In this document: positions 50,757-60,119 of the stretch, piece by piece
How the letters are laid out: every line of letters begins with the position of its first letter
How positions within the stretch are numbered: the first letter of the stretch is position 1
NCBI GenBank assembly: GCA_002347725.1
Contig: DDXA01000004.1
Span: 868,001 to 932,000, forward strand
Origin: Actinobacteria bacterium UBA2272
GTDB lineage: Bacteria; Actinomycetota; Coriobacteriia; Anaerosomatales; Anaerosomataceae
Length of the DNA stretch: 64,000 nt
Direction: 5' to 3'
Position numbers and translations under genes: made by a program
Notes under the pieces: generated by a model
Seen by the model: the letters and a program-made list of their open reading frames with translations, nothing else
Database searches by the model: none
Told to the model about the DNA's origin: nothing

Positions 50757-51719
50757 ATGAAGATGGCAAAGACCGTTGGAATGGTTCTTCTGGGGCTTCT
50801 GGTTCTAGCAGCCATCGGAGGGACTACCTCGGCGCTGTACCATCGCGGTCAACTGCGTAAGGAAGCCGAGGAATACCCACCGCCGGGCAGGATGGTTGAA
50901 GTCAACGGCCAGAAGCTCCATGTGCACGCAGAAGGTGCGGGAGAGAAGACCCTTGTGTTCATGGCGGGGCATGGAACCAGTAATCCCACCCTCGACTTCA
51001 AGCCCCTGTGGAAGCGAATGGTGGATGAGTACCGGATCGCGGTCGTCGAGAAGGCAGGTTACGGTTGGAGCGAAAGCTCCGGGAACCCGAGAGATCTCGA
51101 CACCATGTTGGACGAAACGCGAAAGGCCCTGGAGCTTGCCGGGGAGACGGGCCCCTACGTCCTCGTCCCTCATTCCATGTCGGGCCTGGAGGCGATCTAC
51201 TGGGGGCAGAAGTATCCCGAGGAGGTTGAGGCGATCATCGGGTTGGATCCGTTGACACCGAATGCCATCGACGTGCTCCCTGACGTGTCGAGTGCCCAGC
51301 TGTATCCCATGTACCTCGTTTCCAGGATCGGGCTCTCCCGGCTCATGCCCGATGAGGATTACGGGATGCTCCTCCCTCTCATGGCGTCAGAGGAGCTTAC
51401 GGAGGAAGAACGGCAACAGTACGTGGCGGTGTTCTACAGAAGCTCCGTCACCAAGCCGATGCTCGAGGAGATCCGGTATCTGAAGACGAACGCCCAGACT
51501 GTGGCCGATCTTGAGCCTCCGTCGAGCATCCCCATGCTCTTCTTCATCTCCGAGGATCAGGAGATGGAGGCACCGGGATGGAGGGGCGCGTTGACGGATT
51601 ACCTCTCAACGGTGGACACAGGAAGCTATCTACAACTGGACACGGGTCACTACGTTCACTATGAGGAAGCGGATGTGATCGCCCGGGAGTCCAAGGCCTT
51701 CTTGCAAGGCACTCGATAG
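50757..51719 (+). CDS. Membrane-anchored alpha/beta hydrolase
   Basis: A 320-aa serine hydrolase with an N-terminal helix (MVLLGLLVLAAIGGTTSAL), so probably anchored. The hydrolase domain has VFMAGHGTSNP, EKAGYGWSES, and the nucleophile motif PHSMSGLEA (a PHSMSG variant of GHSMGG). The catalytic histidine is in LDTGHYVHYEE. ATG 50757 has GGAGG with 6 nt spacing. Substrate unknown. Codon use is slightly less GC-rich than neighbours. Confidence 0.82.
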   Translation: MKMAKTVGMVLLGLLVLAAIGGTTSALYHRGQLRKEAEEYPPPGRMVEVNGQKLHVHAEGAGEKTLVFMAGHGTSNPTLDFKPLWKRMVDEYRIAVVEKAGYGWSESSGNPRDLDTMLDETRKALELAGETGPYVLVPHSMSGLEAIYWGQKYPEEVEAIIGLDPLTPNAIDVLPDVSSAQLYPMYLVSRIGLSRLMPDEDYGMLLPLMASEELTEEERQQYVAVFYRSSVTKPMLEEIRYLKTNAQTVADLEPPSSIPMLFFISEDQEMEAPGWRGALTDYLSTVDTGSYLQLDTGHYVHYEEADVIARESKAFLQGTR

Positions 51720-51736
51720 GACAACGGAGGCCGGGC

Positions 51737-53017
51737 ATGTCTCACATCACGATGAAGGCCGGCTACTCGGAGTTCGTCGATCGACTGAACCGCTTCCCCC
51801 AGGGCGCACCCCCTTCGGAGACCCTGTACAAGATCCTTGAGGTGCTCGTCAGCGAGCGCGAAGCCCGGATACTGGCCCAGCTCCCGATCCGGCCCTTCAC
51901 GGCCCCACAGGCAGCTCGCCTCCTGAAGCTGAGCGTCGCCGAGACCCGCACGATCTTGGACGAACTTGCCGGCCGCGCCGTCCTCGTCGATACGGAGCGC
52001 GACGGCGAGACGACCTACGCGCTACCTCCCCCTATGGCAGGGTTCTTCGAGTTCTCGATGATGCGCATGCGCGGCGACGTCGACCAGAAGCTGCTCGGCG
52101 AACTGTTCTACCAGTACCTGAACGTCGAAGAGGAGTTCATCAAGAACCTGTTCGTCAGGGGCGAGACGCAGATCGGCCGGGTCTTCGTGCACGAGCCGGT
52201 GCTGACGAATGAGAATGCGCTTCACGTCCTCGACTACGAACGCGCGAGTGAGGTCATCACGTCCGCGACGCACCGGGGGATCGGGGTGTGTTACTGCCGG
52301 CACAAGATGATGCACGTCGGCCGCAGTTGCGATGCCCCGATGGATATCTGCATGACCTTCAACGGGGCCGCCTCCTCGCTGATCAGGCACGGCTACGCGC
52401 GCGAGGTGGATACTGCCGAGGGGCTCGACCTCCTGGACCAGGCCTACGAGCAGAACCTGGTGCAGTTTGGCGAGAACGTCCGCGAGAAGGTCAACTTCAT
52501 CTGCAACTGCTGCGGGTGCTGCTGCGAGGCGATGATCGCGGCACGTAAGTTCGGGATGCTCAACCCCGTGCACACGTCGAATTTCCTGCCCCTGATCGAC
52601 GCGGCTGCGTGCAACGGGTGCGGCCGGTGCGTGAGTGTCTGTCCCGTTGGGGCGATGGCTCTCGTCTCGGCCAATGACCCACACGATCCGAAGTCCCGGG
52701 TTGCGCAGGTCGCCGAGGAGATCTGCCTCGGGTGCGGCGTCTGCGTGCGGGCGTGTTCGCCAAGCGCACTCGCTCTGCGCTCCCGTCCGGCGCGCGTCAT
52801 CACCCCACTCAACTCGACGCACCGCGTGATAGTGATGGCGATCGAACGCGGGAACCTTCAGGATCTGGTCTTCGACAAGCGGGTGTTGTGGAATCACCGC
52901 GCGCTCGCGGCCCTGCTCGGCGTGGTGCTGAAGCTGCCGCCGGCCAAGCAGGCACTCGCCAGCCGGCAGATGAAGTCACGATACCTGGAGTACCTGATCG
53001 CCAGGTTGGCGCCGTAG
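51737..53017 (+). CDS. 4Fe-4S ferredoxin-type protein with N-terminal winged-helix-like domain
   Basis: A 426-aa protein. The N-terminal 100 residues have a winged-helix look (FTAPQAARLLKLSVAETRTILDELAGRAVLV). The middle holds cysteine clusters CYCRHKMMHVGRSC and CNCCGCCCE. The C-terminal half has two 4Fe-4S motifs, CNGCGRCVSVCP and CLGCGVCVRACS. Such proteins move electrons or sense redox. GGAGG lies 6 nt before ATG 51737. It ends at a strong hairpin (53025-53064), closing the TetR-regulated unit if the 77-bp gap at 50680 is read through. Confidence 0.85.
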   Translation: MSHITMKAGYSEFVDRLNRFPQGAPPSETLYKILEVLVSEREARILAQLPIRPFTAPQAARLLKLSVAETRTILDELAGRAVLVDTERDGETTYALPPPMAGFFEFSMMRMRGDVDQKLLGELFYQYLNVEEEFIKNLFVRGETQIGRVFVHEPVLTNENALHVLDYERASEVITSATHRGIGVCYCRHKMMHVGRSCDAPMDICMTFNGAASSLIRHGYAREVDTAEGLDLLDQAYEQNLVQFGENVREKVNFICNCCGCCCEAMIAARKFGMLNPVHTSNFLPLIDAAACNGCGRCVSVCPVGAMALVSANDPHDPKSRVAQVAEEICLGCGVCVRACSPSALALRSRPARVITPLNSTHRVIVMAIERGNLQDLVFDKRVLWNHRALAALLGVVLKLPPAKQALASRQMKSRYLEYLIARLAP

Positions 53018-53024
53018 CACCGGA

Positions 53025-53064
53025 GGGAGGCCCCGGTCGCCCGTGGGGGTGACCGGGGCCTCCC
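53025..53064. terminator. Perfect 14-bp hairpin, likely bidirectional terminator
   Basis: GGGAGGCCCCGGTC (53025-53038) pairs exactly with GACCGGGGCCTCCC (53051-53064) around a 12-base loop. It lies between two convergent genes, the ferredoxin gene and the CWB2 protein gene. No T-tract. Confidence 0.65.
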
Positions 53065-53080
53065 GATGCTTGCTCAGCTC

Positions 53081-56000
53081 TCAGAGCAGCGCGAGTACCG
53101 CGTCGCGAACTGCCTGAGTGATGGCCTCGAGTCCTCCGAAGAAGCGCACGGATTCCACGGTGCCGGCTTGCGCGGCGAGTGCCGACTCTGTGGGAGCGGG
53201 GAGGGTGCTCTTCTCCACGAGCAGCATCACCGAGCCGTGTCGGCCAAGAGCCGCACCGCCCACGAGCGCATCGGCGAAGCTGTCGCCGCGCGCGATGCCC
53301 ATGCCATCGAAGGACATGCCAGCCACATCCACGCCGTACTCGGCCGCCGCCGCCGCAGTCTCGTAACGGTCGGCACCATCGATGCGCGACGCCGTGATAC
53401 CCACGCCGAGGATGCTCACCTCGGTGCCCGCGGGCATAGCCGCATCGCCGCCCAGCAGCACCACGTCGTCGACGCCGGCCGCCTGCATGGCGGCGATGGT
53501 ATCGTCGGAGATGACCGGGTGCTGCGCGAGGTAGACCGGCCAGCCCATCGCGGCCGCGATGGGTGAGGCGGCAAGCGCATCAGCGAACTCAGCGCCGGTG
53601 GCGACGAACGCCCGGCCGTCGAACGCGTCGCCCTGCAGTCGTACGACCTCGGCGGCCACCAGGTTCGCGGTCTCGTAGCGGTCCGTGCCACCGATCCGGG
53701 TCACGTTCTGTTCGCCGAGCATCTCAGCGAGCGCCTGGAAGACCGGCGTCGTGAGGGCCCGCTCGCCGCCCAGTACGTACACGCGCTCGGCGCCGAGGCG
53801 GTCGATCTCGGCCCTCACCGGCTCGATCAGCATCTCGGGCCTGGTCAGCAGGATCGGAGAGTCCAGCACGCCCGCGAGCGCCGAGCCGCCCAGGGCATCA
53901 GGGAACTGCTCACCGGTGGCGATCACGACGGCAGGCGCGCCATCGGGGAATGCTTCCGTCGATGCGGCGATCGCGGTTGCGTATCGGTCCGCACCATCGA
54001 CGGCGACCGGGGCGGCCTCCGCGAGCCGTGCACGACCGAACAGCGTGAGCGTGAAGTCCTTCGCTACCGGTCCGGTGACCGGCACCGCGAGCGTTCCCGC
54101 GTACTCGCCGGACGTGTCGGAGTAGAGACCGACCGGCACGGTGGTCGAGTCTCCCGAGCCGAGTGTGCCGCCATCTGCTGCATGCTCGCCGAGCACGAAG
54201 GGGTCGGGCACGGACAGCGTGCCGAGGTCGACCGGATACTCCGAGTCGTTGGTGATGGTCACGTCCTGCCATCCCCACTCGCCCGTGAGGGTCGAGAACT
54301 CGACCGCATCGGGATCGAAGGACACGGCTGGGTCAGGGTAGGCGCAGATGCCGGTCAGCGACACGGTGGCCGTGACGAGCACGGGCGAGGTGATCGGGAA
54401 GCTCACCGTGCACGGATAGGTGCCAACCTCATCGGCCCCGAACGCCACCCAGAACTCCCTGCTCTCGCCAGGACCGACCTCGGCGAAGTTGCCCTCACCC
54501 TCTCCATTTCCGAAGTGGTCCGGGTCGCTGAAGGAGATCCGGCCGAGCTTGAGCGGGTCGTCCGAGTTGTTGGTGATCGTGACGTACTGGTCCTTCCACT
54601 CGCCCGGCATCGTGCGCAACTCGGCAGATGTGGGCTCGATCGTGAAGTCGAGGTCCGCGATGATCAGGCGCGTGGTGCCCGAGCCTGAGGTCTCGGGGCC
54701 GTCGGCCGACAGCGTGATATTGGCGAAGGTCGTTGCGTCCTCGGGTACCGTCACGCGCACGGTGACCGGGATGCGTTCAAGACCTCCGACATCAGGGGTG
54801 GTGTCCCCGACGATCTCGGCGGTCCAGGCCGGGTCGTCACTCTCGACCGACAGCGTCACGTCTTGCGGGACCGAGCCGATGTTGTGCAGCGTGAAGGGCA
54901 GGTCGATCGTGCTGCCAGCAAGCACGTTCTGAGTGCCGGGGGCGAGTACCTGCAGCGCGCCGCCCGGCGTCCAGATCTCGTAGGCCTGGATATGCCATAC
55001 CGGATCGCCGGACCAGAGCCAGCCGGACTTGTTCCACTGCAAGTAGTAGCCGGCGTCCGTGTAGGCTTCGTCGGCGGTGTCGGGAAGATCCTGGTTGCCC
55101 TGGGCGAAACCGTTTCCCGTGCTGTAGTGCCCGCCGAAGTAGTGATCGGCCGGGGTTGCGGGGTTCGCGTAGAAGCCCATGATGCCCCAGTCGGTGAACT
55201 CGTTATTGCGCACGTAGATCATGCTCTTGGTGGGGTCGTAGTAGCTCGAGGCGGAGTCCTCGCCTCCGAAGTATGTGTCGCCGCCGTGGTAGAGGCGCAC
55301 GTTCTGGATGATCTCGCCGCCAAGGTGCTCGATACGCCAGTCCTTGGTGACGTAGCGGTCCCCGTCCATGATCGTGAACGTCTGCGTCACGCGCACCCCG
55401 GCGTCGCCGGCATCGTAGACAGTGACGATGCGCTCACCGCCGTCGAGGACCTCGACCTCATTGCTTACCGGGGTGAAGTCGGTGTCGCCCCGGTAGCCGT
55501 TCGTGTAGTCCTCTCCGTCAAGCCACAGGATGGTGCCCCAGGCATCCTCGGAGTAGTACTGGTAGACCCACTCGTCGCCGTTCCAGACGTAGGCGGCCGG
55601 GAGACCTGTGGGCGTCACGGTCATCTTCAGGATGCCGTTGTCGATGGTCTGGGTCACGGGGCCTTGCGCGAGCTTGAGCACGATGTTCACGTCCGGCAGG
55701 GCTGCGTACAGGGCACCGTCGCTGTCGCACGCCAGCGACCGGGCGAGGTAGTCCGAGTAGCCGTCGGGAAGCGCGAAGTCAGCGACTTCGACGCCGTCGC
55801 TGACGTCCACAGCGCGCACCCTAGGGGTTGACCCGAAGTCCTTGTATGCCACGAAGAGTGTCCCCTCGAACAGGGCAGGATCCGCCGAACCAGATAGCGA
55901 TTCCGACCACTGCAGGACACCGGCGTGATCGAAGTGGTCGACGTAGTTGGGTCCGTCCTCGTCATACGAGACGTAGACGCCGTTGTCGTCCACCTCGATA

Positions 56001-56557
56001 CCCTGGAACTCGGAGGACGGGTCGATGTCGCCAAGCCTTACCGTGCCCAGATGGTCGCCATCGGCACTATCCATCTTCGCTACCGAGCCGGATACGTCGA
56101 GAGTCACGTAAGCCACGCCTTCGTAGACCTCGACCTTGGGAGTCGCGGTTGAGTACGTCGGGGCCCAGTCAGGGACCACCTTGTCCCAGATGTAGCTCCC
56201 GTTCGTGGCATTGAACTTCATCAGCCAGCCAGCGGCCAGCGTGAGGTAGACGGCGTCATCATCACAGGCGACCGATGCGGGCGAGGTGCCCTCCCAGTAG
56301 CTTCCGGGGTTCAGTCTCCAGAGAAGGTCTCCATTAGCCGAGTACTTGGCCAACGTGTCGCCGGCCACGTAGTAGCTGCCGTCGTCAGCGACCGCCACAC
56401 TTACTGGCTCGTCTACTTCGACGCCGACCCATCGGTCCCACTTGATGACCCATTCTTCCGACGGTGCAGCGATCGCGGCCGGCACCGCCGGCACGAGCCC
56501 CAGCACCATCGCTGCGGCCAGCAGCGTCCCCAAGAACCTGACCAATCTCGACCTCAT
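53081..56557 (-). CDS. Large surface protein: PQQ-like propeller, HYDIN-like repeats, three CWB2 repeats
   Basis: A 1158-aa exported protein. The signal peptide ends around PAAIAAPSE. The first third is a PQQ/beta-propeller-like region (VSVAVADDGSYYVAG). A central module follows, then two HYDIN/ASPM-like beta domains (about EPTSAELRTMPGEWKDQYVT and DPDAVEFSTLTGEW). The C-terminus has three cell-wall-binding type-2 repeats (e.g. VDGADRYATAI ... GGTDRYETANLV ... IDGADRYETAAAAA). These attach the protein to the wall. ATG 56557 has GAGGAGG 9 nt upstream. No enzyme site was seen. Confidence 0.85.
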   Translation of the reverse strand: MRSRLVRFLGTLLAAAMVLGLVPAVPAAIAAPSEEWVIKWDRWVGVEVDEPVSVAVADDGSYYVAGDTLAKYSANGDLLWRLNPGSYWEGTSPASVACDDDAVYLTLAAGWLMKFNATNGSYIWDKVVPDWAPTYSTATPKVEVYEGVAYVTLDVSGSVAKMDSADGDHLGTVRLGDIDPSSEFQGIEVDDNGVYVSYDEDGPNYVDHFDHAGVLQWSESLSGSADPALFEGTLFVAYKDFGSTPRVRAVDVSDGVEVADFALPDGYSDYLARSLACDSDGALYAALPDVNIVLKLAQGPVTQTIDNGILKMTVTPTGLPAAYVWNGDEWVYQYYSEDAWGTILWLDGEDYTNGYRGDTDFTPVSNEVEVLDGGERIVTVYDAGDAGVRVTQTFTIMDGDRYVTKDWRIEHLGGEIIQNVRLYHGGDTYFGGEDSASSYYDPTKSMIYVRNNEFTDWGIMGFYANPATPADHYFGGHYSTGNGFAQGNQDLPDTADEAYTDAGYYLQWNKSGWLWSGDPVWHIQAYEIWTPGGALQVLAPGTQNVLAGSTIDLPFTLHNIGSVPQDVTLSVESDDPAWTAEIVGDTTPDVGGLERIPVTVRVTVPEDATTFANITLSADGPETSGSGTTRLIIADLDFTIEPTSAELRTMPGEWKDQYVTITNNSDDPLKLGRISFSDPDHFGNGEGEGNFAEVGPGESREFWVAFGADEVGTYPCTVSFPITSPVLVTATVSLTGICAYPDPAVSFDPDAVEFSTLTGEWGWQDVTITNDSEYPVDLGTLSVPDPFVLGEHAADGGTLGSGDSTTVPVGLYSDTSGEYAGTLAVPVTGPVAKDFTLTLFGRARLAEAAPVAVDGADRYATAIAASTEAFPDGAPAVVIATGEQFPDALGGSALAGVLDSPILLTRPEMLIEPVRAEIDRLGAERVYVLGGERALTTPVFQALAEMLGEQNVTRIGGTDRYETANLVAAEVVRLQGDAFDGRAFVATGAEFADALAASPIAAAMGWPVYLAQHPVISDDTIAAMQAAGVDDVVLLGGDAAMPAGTEVSILGVGITASRIDGADRYETAAAAAEYGVDVAGMSFDGMGIARGDSFADALVGGAALGRHGSVMLLVEKSTLPAPTESALAAQAGTVESVRFFGGLEAITQAVRDAVLALL

Positions 56558-56761
56558 GCTCAACGACCTCCTCAGACGGCGACCTCCGGGCAGTGCGCGC
56601 AGGCGCACTTGTCGCCACAGCGCGCACTGATCGGCCGCGCACAGGCGTTGGGTCAGTTATCGTCGGAATCGCGTTAGCGCTCGGCTTGCGCAGTGTTAAT
56701 TCTCGGGTTCAACTCACGTCCGCCACGCCGACTCGCGTATCCTGCTCTCGAGGTGAGAGTC

Positions 56762-57466
56762 GTGAGGCCCAAGACACTGCTCGTGATTGAAGACGACCAG
56801 ACGATCGCCGAGTTGCTCGCCTACAACCTGCGCCACGCAGGCTACGAGGTGCTGTGTGCGCACGACGGTCACGCGGGGCTCACCGCGGCGCTTTCCTACG
56901 ACATAGACCTCGCGATCGTCGACCTCATGCTTCCCGAACTCGATGGTCTCAGCGTGAGTTCGGAGATCGCGCGTCAGAAACCCGGGCTGCCGATCATCAT
57001 CCTGACAGCGCGGACGGCCCGCGAGGACATGCTTGCGGGCTTCGCCACTGGAGCCGACGACTACGTCACCAAGCCGTTCGATCTCGACGAGCTTCTCGCG
57101 CGCGTCGCCGCGCGCCTTCGTCGTGTCGAGAGCGACTCGGCCGCGCCGGAAGCGCCGGTGGCATTCGGCGGCCTGATGCTTGACCCTGACACGCACACAC
57201 TTACGACGTCTTCCGGTGAGGTGTACCTGAAGCCACGGGAGTACGGGTTGCTCGAGATGCTGATGTCGCAGCCGGGACACCTCTTTCGCCGCGAGGAGAT
57301 CATGCACCGCGTGTGGCAGCAGCAGTACACGCAGTCGTCGCGCACACTCGATGTGCACGTCAGGCATCTGCGGATGAAGCTGGAGCAGGTTGCGGCACCC
57401 ATCGGCATCCAGAATCTGCGCGGCGTCGGCTACCGCATAGCCTTGCGGGAGGACGGCGGGCGATGA
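56762..57466 (+). CDS. OmpR/PhoP-type response regulator
   Basis: A 234-aa regulator. The receiver has DLAIVDLMLPELDGL (phospho-acceptor D) and YVTKPFDLDELLARV. The C-terminal winged helix has LKPREYGLLEMLMSQPG and RTLDVHVRHLRMKLE, the OmpR recognition pattern. GTG 56762 follows GAGGTGA; a GTG at 56753 is an alternative. The stop overlaps the kinase start by 4 bp. It is divergent from the large CWB2 protein gene, about 205 bp apart. Confidence 0.92.
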   Translation: MRPKTLLVIEDDQTIAELLAYNLRHAGYEVLCAHDGHAGLTAALSYDIDLAIVDLMLPELDGLSVSSEIARQKPGLPIIILTARTAREDMLAGFATGADDYVTKPFDLDELLARVAARLRRVESDSAAPEAPVAFGGLMLDPDTHTLTTSSGEVYLKPREYGLLEMLMSQPGHLFRREEIMHRVWQQQYTQSSRTLDVHVRHLRMKLEQVAAPIGIQNLRGVGYRIALREDGGR

Positions 57467-59565
57467 CGGTATTCGTTGCTGTCGCGTACCTCACCTCGGC
57501 TGCCGTCTCGCTTGCGATCTCGCGAGCGTCCTGGCGCAGACGCCCCGCCCCCGGAGCACTCGGGTTGGCGTTGCTGTGTTTCGCGCAGTTCGGCTGGTCG
57601 GCCACGTACGCTCTGCAGTGGGTCCTCACGAGCCACGAGCCGTCAGCGGCCTGGCACTTGGCCCGGCTCGTCTGGCTGCAGGCCATGCCCATTGCGATCC
57701 TGATCTTCGTACTCGACTTCGCCGGCTGGAAGCGCTGGCTGACGCGCACGACGGTCGCGCTGTTGCTGGTGCAGCCGATTGCCGCCCTTCTCCTCGCCGC
57801 GACGGATCCGTGGCACGGTCTCTACCTGGCGGGAAGTTCGCCGGATCTTGTGGTGACGGCGGGCGGGCCGGTGTTCACCTTCAACGCTCTGTACTCGTAC
57901 GCCTTGATGCTCTTCGCTGCCGGGCTGCTCGCATCGCGCCTGACCCACAAGCATCCCTACCGATCTCAGACCGCCGTGGTGCTGCTCGCCGTCATGCTGC
58001 CCGTTCTTCAGTTCCTGCTCCAACTCGCCGGTCTGAGCCTTTCAACCCAGGTGAACACGGTGCCGTTCACGTTCACACTCGCCGGTGCGATCGAGTGGTT
58101 TGCCATCACGCGGCTCGGCCTCTTCAGGGTCCTGCCGGTGGCGCGAGACCAACTCATCGAGCAGTTGCCGGACGGCATCGTGGTGTTCGATGCCCAAAGG
58201 CTGATCGTGGACATCAACCCGGCGGCTATCAGCCTGACGGGAGCACGCCTTCCCTGCATCGGCAAGACCGCCGACGAGACGTTCCCCGAGCACGCTGAGA
58301 CGATAGCGGCGCTGCGCGCGGGCCTGCTCGCCGGCGATCGCGCGAGCGTGCAGGCTCCCACCAGTGGCGGCGGCGTGATGGAGGCGGTGGCCTCGAGCGT
58401 GGTAGGTCGTGACCGGGAGCGCATCGCCACTCTCGTCACAATGCGGGACATCACGGACGAGGTCCGGGTGACCGGGGAACTGTCCGCACGAAGCGAACAG
58501 CTCGCGGCTGCGCTGGAACGTTCGGACCGAATCCTGTCAGCGATGACCGACGGCGTACTGCTCGTCGACGTGCAGGCCACGGTCATCCACGACAACCCCG
58601 CGGCCCGCCTGATCCTTGTCGGGAACCCGCACTCGCTTGAGGGTCGATCGGTGGGCGAACTGCTGCCGGGAATCCACGGCCCTGGCCTGATCACCTCGGC
58701 GCTGTCCACGGGCGAGCCGTTCGCCATCTCCGTCCTGCTGCCAGATGGGCGTTCCCTTGTTGTCGCGACGATCCCGCTACTGGAGGCAGCGCCTGAGGGC
58801 GCCCGGGCTCTCATGGTGCTGCGTGACGAGACTGAGCGTCTCGCTGCCGAGCGGATGCAGCGGGACTTCGTGGCCAACGTGTCGCACGAACTGCAGACGC
58901 CGCTGACGGGATTGTCACTTCTGGCGGCCACGATCGCCCGAGCGATGCGTGACGATCCCTCCAGCGTCGAGGGCTTCGTCGAGCGCCTCGGCAGCGAGAC
59001 GCAGCGGCTCACGCAGCTGACGCGCGCACTCACGCTGCTCTCGCGCGCGGAGTCCGCAGCTACGAGTCAGTTGTTCGTCGGGGTGGATCTCTCGCGCATC
59101 GTGACCGAGGAAGTCGCGGGTCTCGAGCACCTGGCCGAGGCAAAGGGGCAGTCGATCTGCGTCACCGCTGAGCCGTCGGTCACACGTGCTGGCGATGACA
59201 CCGGTCTCCGGGCGGTCGTTGCCAACCTGGCGGGCAATGCTATCCGGTACACGCAGGAGGGTGGCAGCATTGCGGTGCGGCTCCGCGTGGAAACCGGTGC
59301 GCACGGCGAGCGGTGGGCCGTGATCGAGGTCGAGGACGACGGCCCCGGGATACCCCTGGAACACCAGGCGCGCATCTTCGAGCGTTTCTACCGCCTGGAT
59401 CAGGCACGCTCAAGTCGGACTGGTGGTTCCGGCCTGGGGCTGAGCATCGTCCGACATGCGGCCGAGCAGCATGGCGGGCTCGCATCGGTCGAGTCCGAGC
59501 CCGGGTGTGGCTCCCGCTTCACAGTGCGACTGCCCCTGGAGCAGGAACGCAGTAGCCGGCGGTAG
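57463..59565 (+). CDS. Membrane sensor histidine kinase with 7TM input domain
   Basis: A 700-aa kinase. The N-terminal 220 residues have about seven helices (7TM His-kinase N-terminal type). Two PAS-like segments follow (VFDAQRLIVDINPAA, then VLLVDVQATVIHDNPAA). HisKA has VANVSHELQTPLTG with the phospho-histidine. HATPase has VVANLAGNAIRYT, VEDDGPGIPLE and GGSGLGLSIV. ATG 57463 overlaps the regulator stop. It likely pairs with the regulator at 56762. Regulated targets are unknown, but surface-protein genes surround it. Confidence 0.93.
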   Translation: MTVFVAVAYLTSAAVSLAISRASWRRRPAPGALGLALLCFAQFGWSATYALQWVLTSHEPSAAWHLARLVWLQAMPIAILIFVLDFAGWKRWLTRTTVALLLVQPIAALLLAATDPWHGLYLAGSSPDLVVTAGGPVFTFNALYSYALMLFAAGLLASRLTHKHPYRSQTAVVLLAVMLPVLQFLLQLAGLSLSTQVNTVPFTFTLAGAIEWFAITRLGLFRVLPVARDQLIEQLPDGIVVFDAQRLIVDINPAAISLTGARLPCIGKTADETFPEHAETIAALRAGLLAGDRASVQAPTSGGGVMEAVASSVVGRDRERIATLVTMRDITDEVRVTGELSARSEQLAAALERSDRILSAMTDGVLLVDVQATVIHDNPAARLILVGNPHSLEGRSVGELLPGIHGPGLITSALSTGEPFAISVLLPDGRSLVVATIPLLEAAPEGARALMVLRDETERLAAERMQRDFVANVSHELQTPLTGLSLLAATIARAMRDDPSSVEGFVERLGSETQRLTQLTRALTLLSRAESAATSQLFVGVDLSRIVTEEVAGLEHLAEAKGQSICVTAEPSVTRAGDDTGLRAVVANLAGNAIRYTQEGGSIAVRLRVETGAHGERWAVIEVEDDGPGIPLEHQARIFERFYRLDQARSSRTGGSGLGLSIVRHAAEQHGGLASVESEPGCGSRFTVRLPLEQERSSRR

Positions 59566-59704
59566 CGAGCATCGGTGAGAGGACGCGGCCCATCCTCGAG
59601 CGTCTCGAGTGGTACCTCCGGTTCGTTGTGTATACTCGAAGAAGGCGTGGCCATGCCACGCGTGTCGCCGACCAGGGGGTGTGGCGCATCGGATCCAGGA
59701 ACCA
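59566..59704. other. Intergenic stretch after the kinase gene
   Basis: No convincing gene. TATACT (59630-59635) could be a -10 for the region downstream, but no -35 was found. Confidence 0.3.
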
Positions 59705-59902
59705 TCACCTTCTTCTCGCACGCCCTTCGCCTGCCCTCCTGCGTATCGTCGGCGGCTGTGCCACCCGTTCGCACCAACCTCGCACGGTACGTAACGGCGA
59801 GTCGCGCACAACTACGTACCTCTTCCGCTGGCGGGCGACGCGCCGCGACAGCCGCCCCCGCGCCGCCCACCTGGGACGTTCCTGGGTCAGGTTCGTCATC
59901 AT
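59705..59902 (-). CDS. Possible small basic protein
   Basis: A 65-aa ORF, MMTNLTQERPRW... rich in arginine (about one residue in four) and ending GRARRR. A very good GGAGGTGGG lies 8 nt upstream of ATG 59902. No family is recognised and GC content alone makes such frames common, so it may be spurious. It is convergent with the kinase gene. Confidence 0.35.
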   Translation of the reverse strand: MMTNLTQERPRWAARGRLSRRVARQRKRYVVVRDSPLRTVRGWCERVAQPPTIRRRAGEGRARRR

Positions 59903-60119
59903 CGGCGTCCCACCTCCTGTGACCAGTTGAGGTCCGAGGCGACCGCTCCACACGCGGAGCGGCTCGCTGTCATCGGCGCACTCACGAATCCTGCCGGCAC
60001 GAAGAAGCGCGCCACCTGCGCCTACCGGCGCGCGCCCTGGTACGGAAGTCATCTGGGAATCGAGGTGGGGCCCCATGGTCTGTCTCGCGAGAGTGGATGC
60101 GACCGCTCGCAGTCTCGAC
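59903..60119. other. Intergenic stretch before the Ycf48-like lipoprotein
   Basis: Nothing recognisable beyond the ribosome site of the small ORF. It may hold the promoter of the lipoprotein gene, but no clear hexamers were found. Confidence 0.3.

Noticed and set aside
56558..56761. Pho-box-like direct repeats (GTTAATT, GTTCAAC) before the response-regulator gene
   Set aside because: Only two poorly matched copies at 12-bp spacing; not enough to call a PhoP site.
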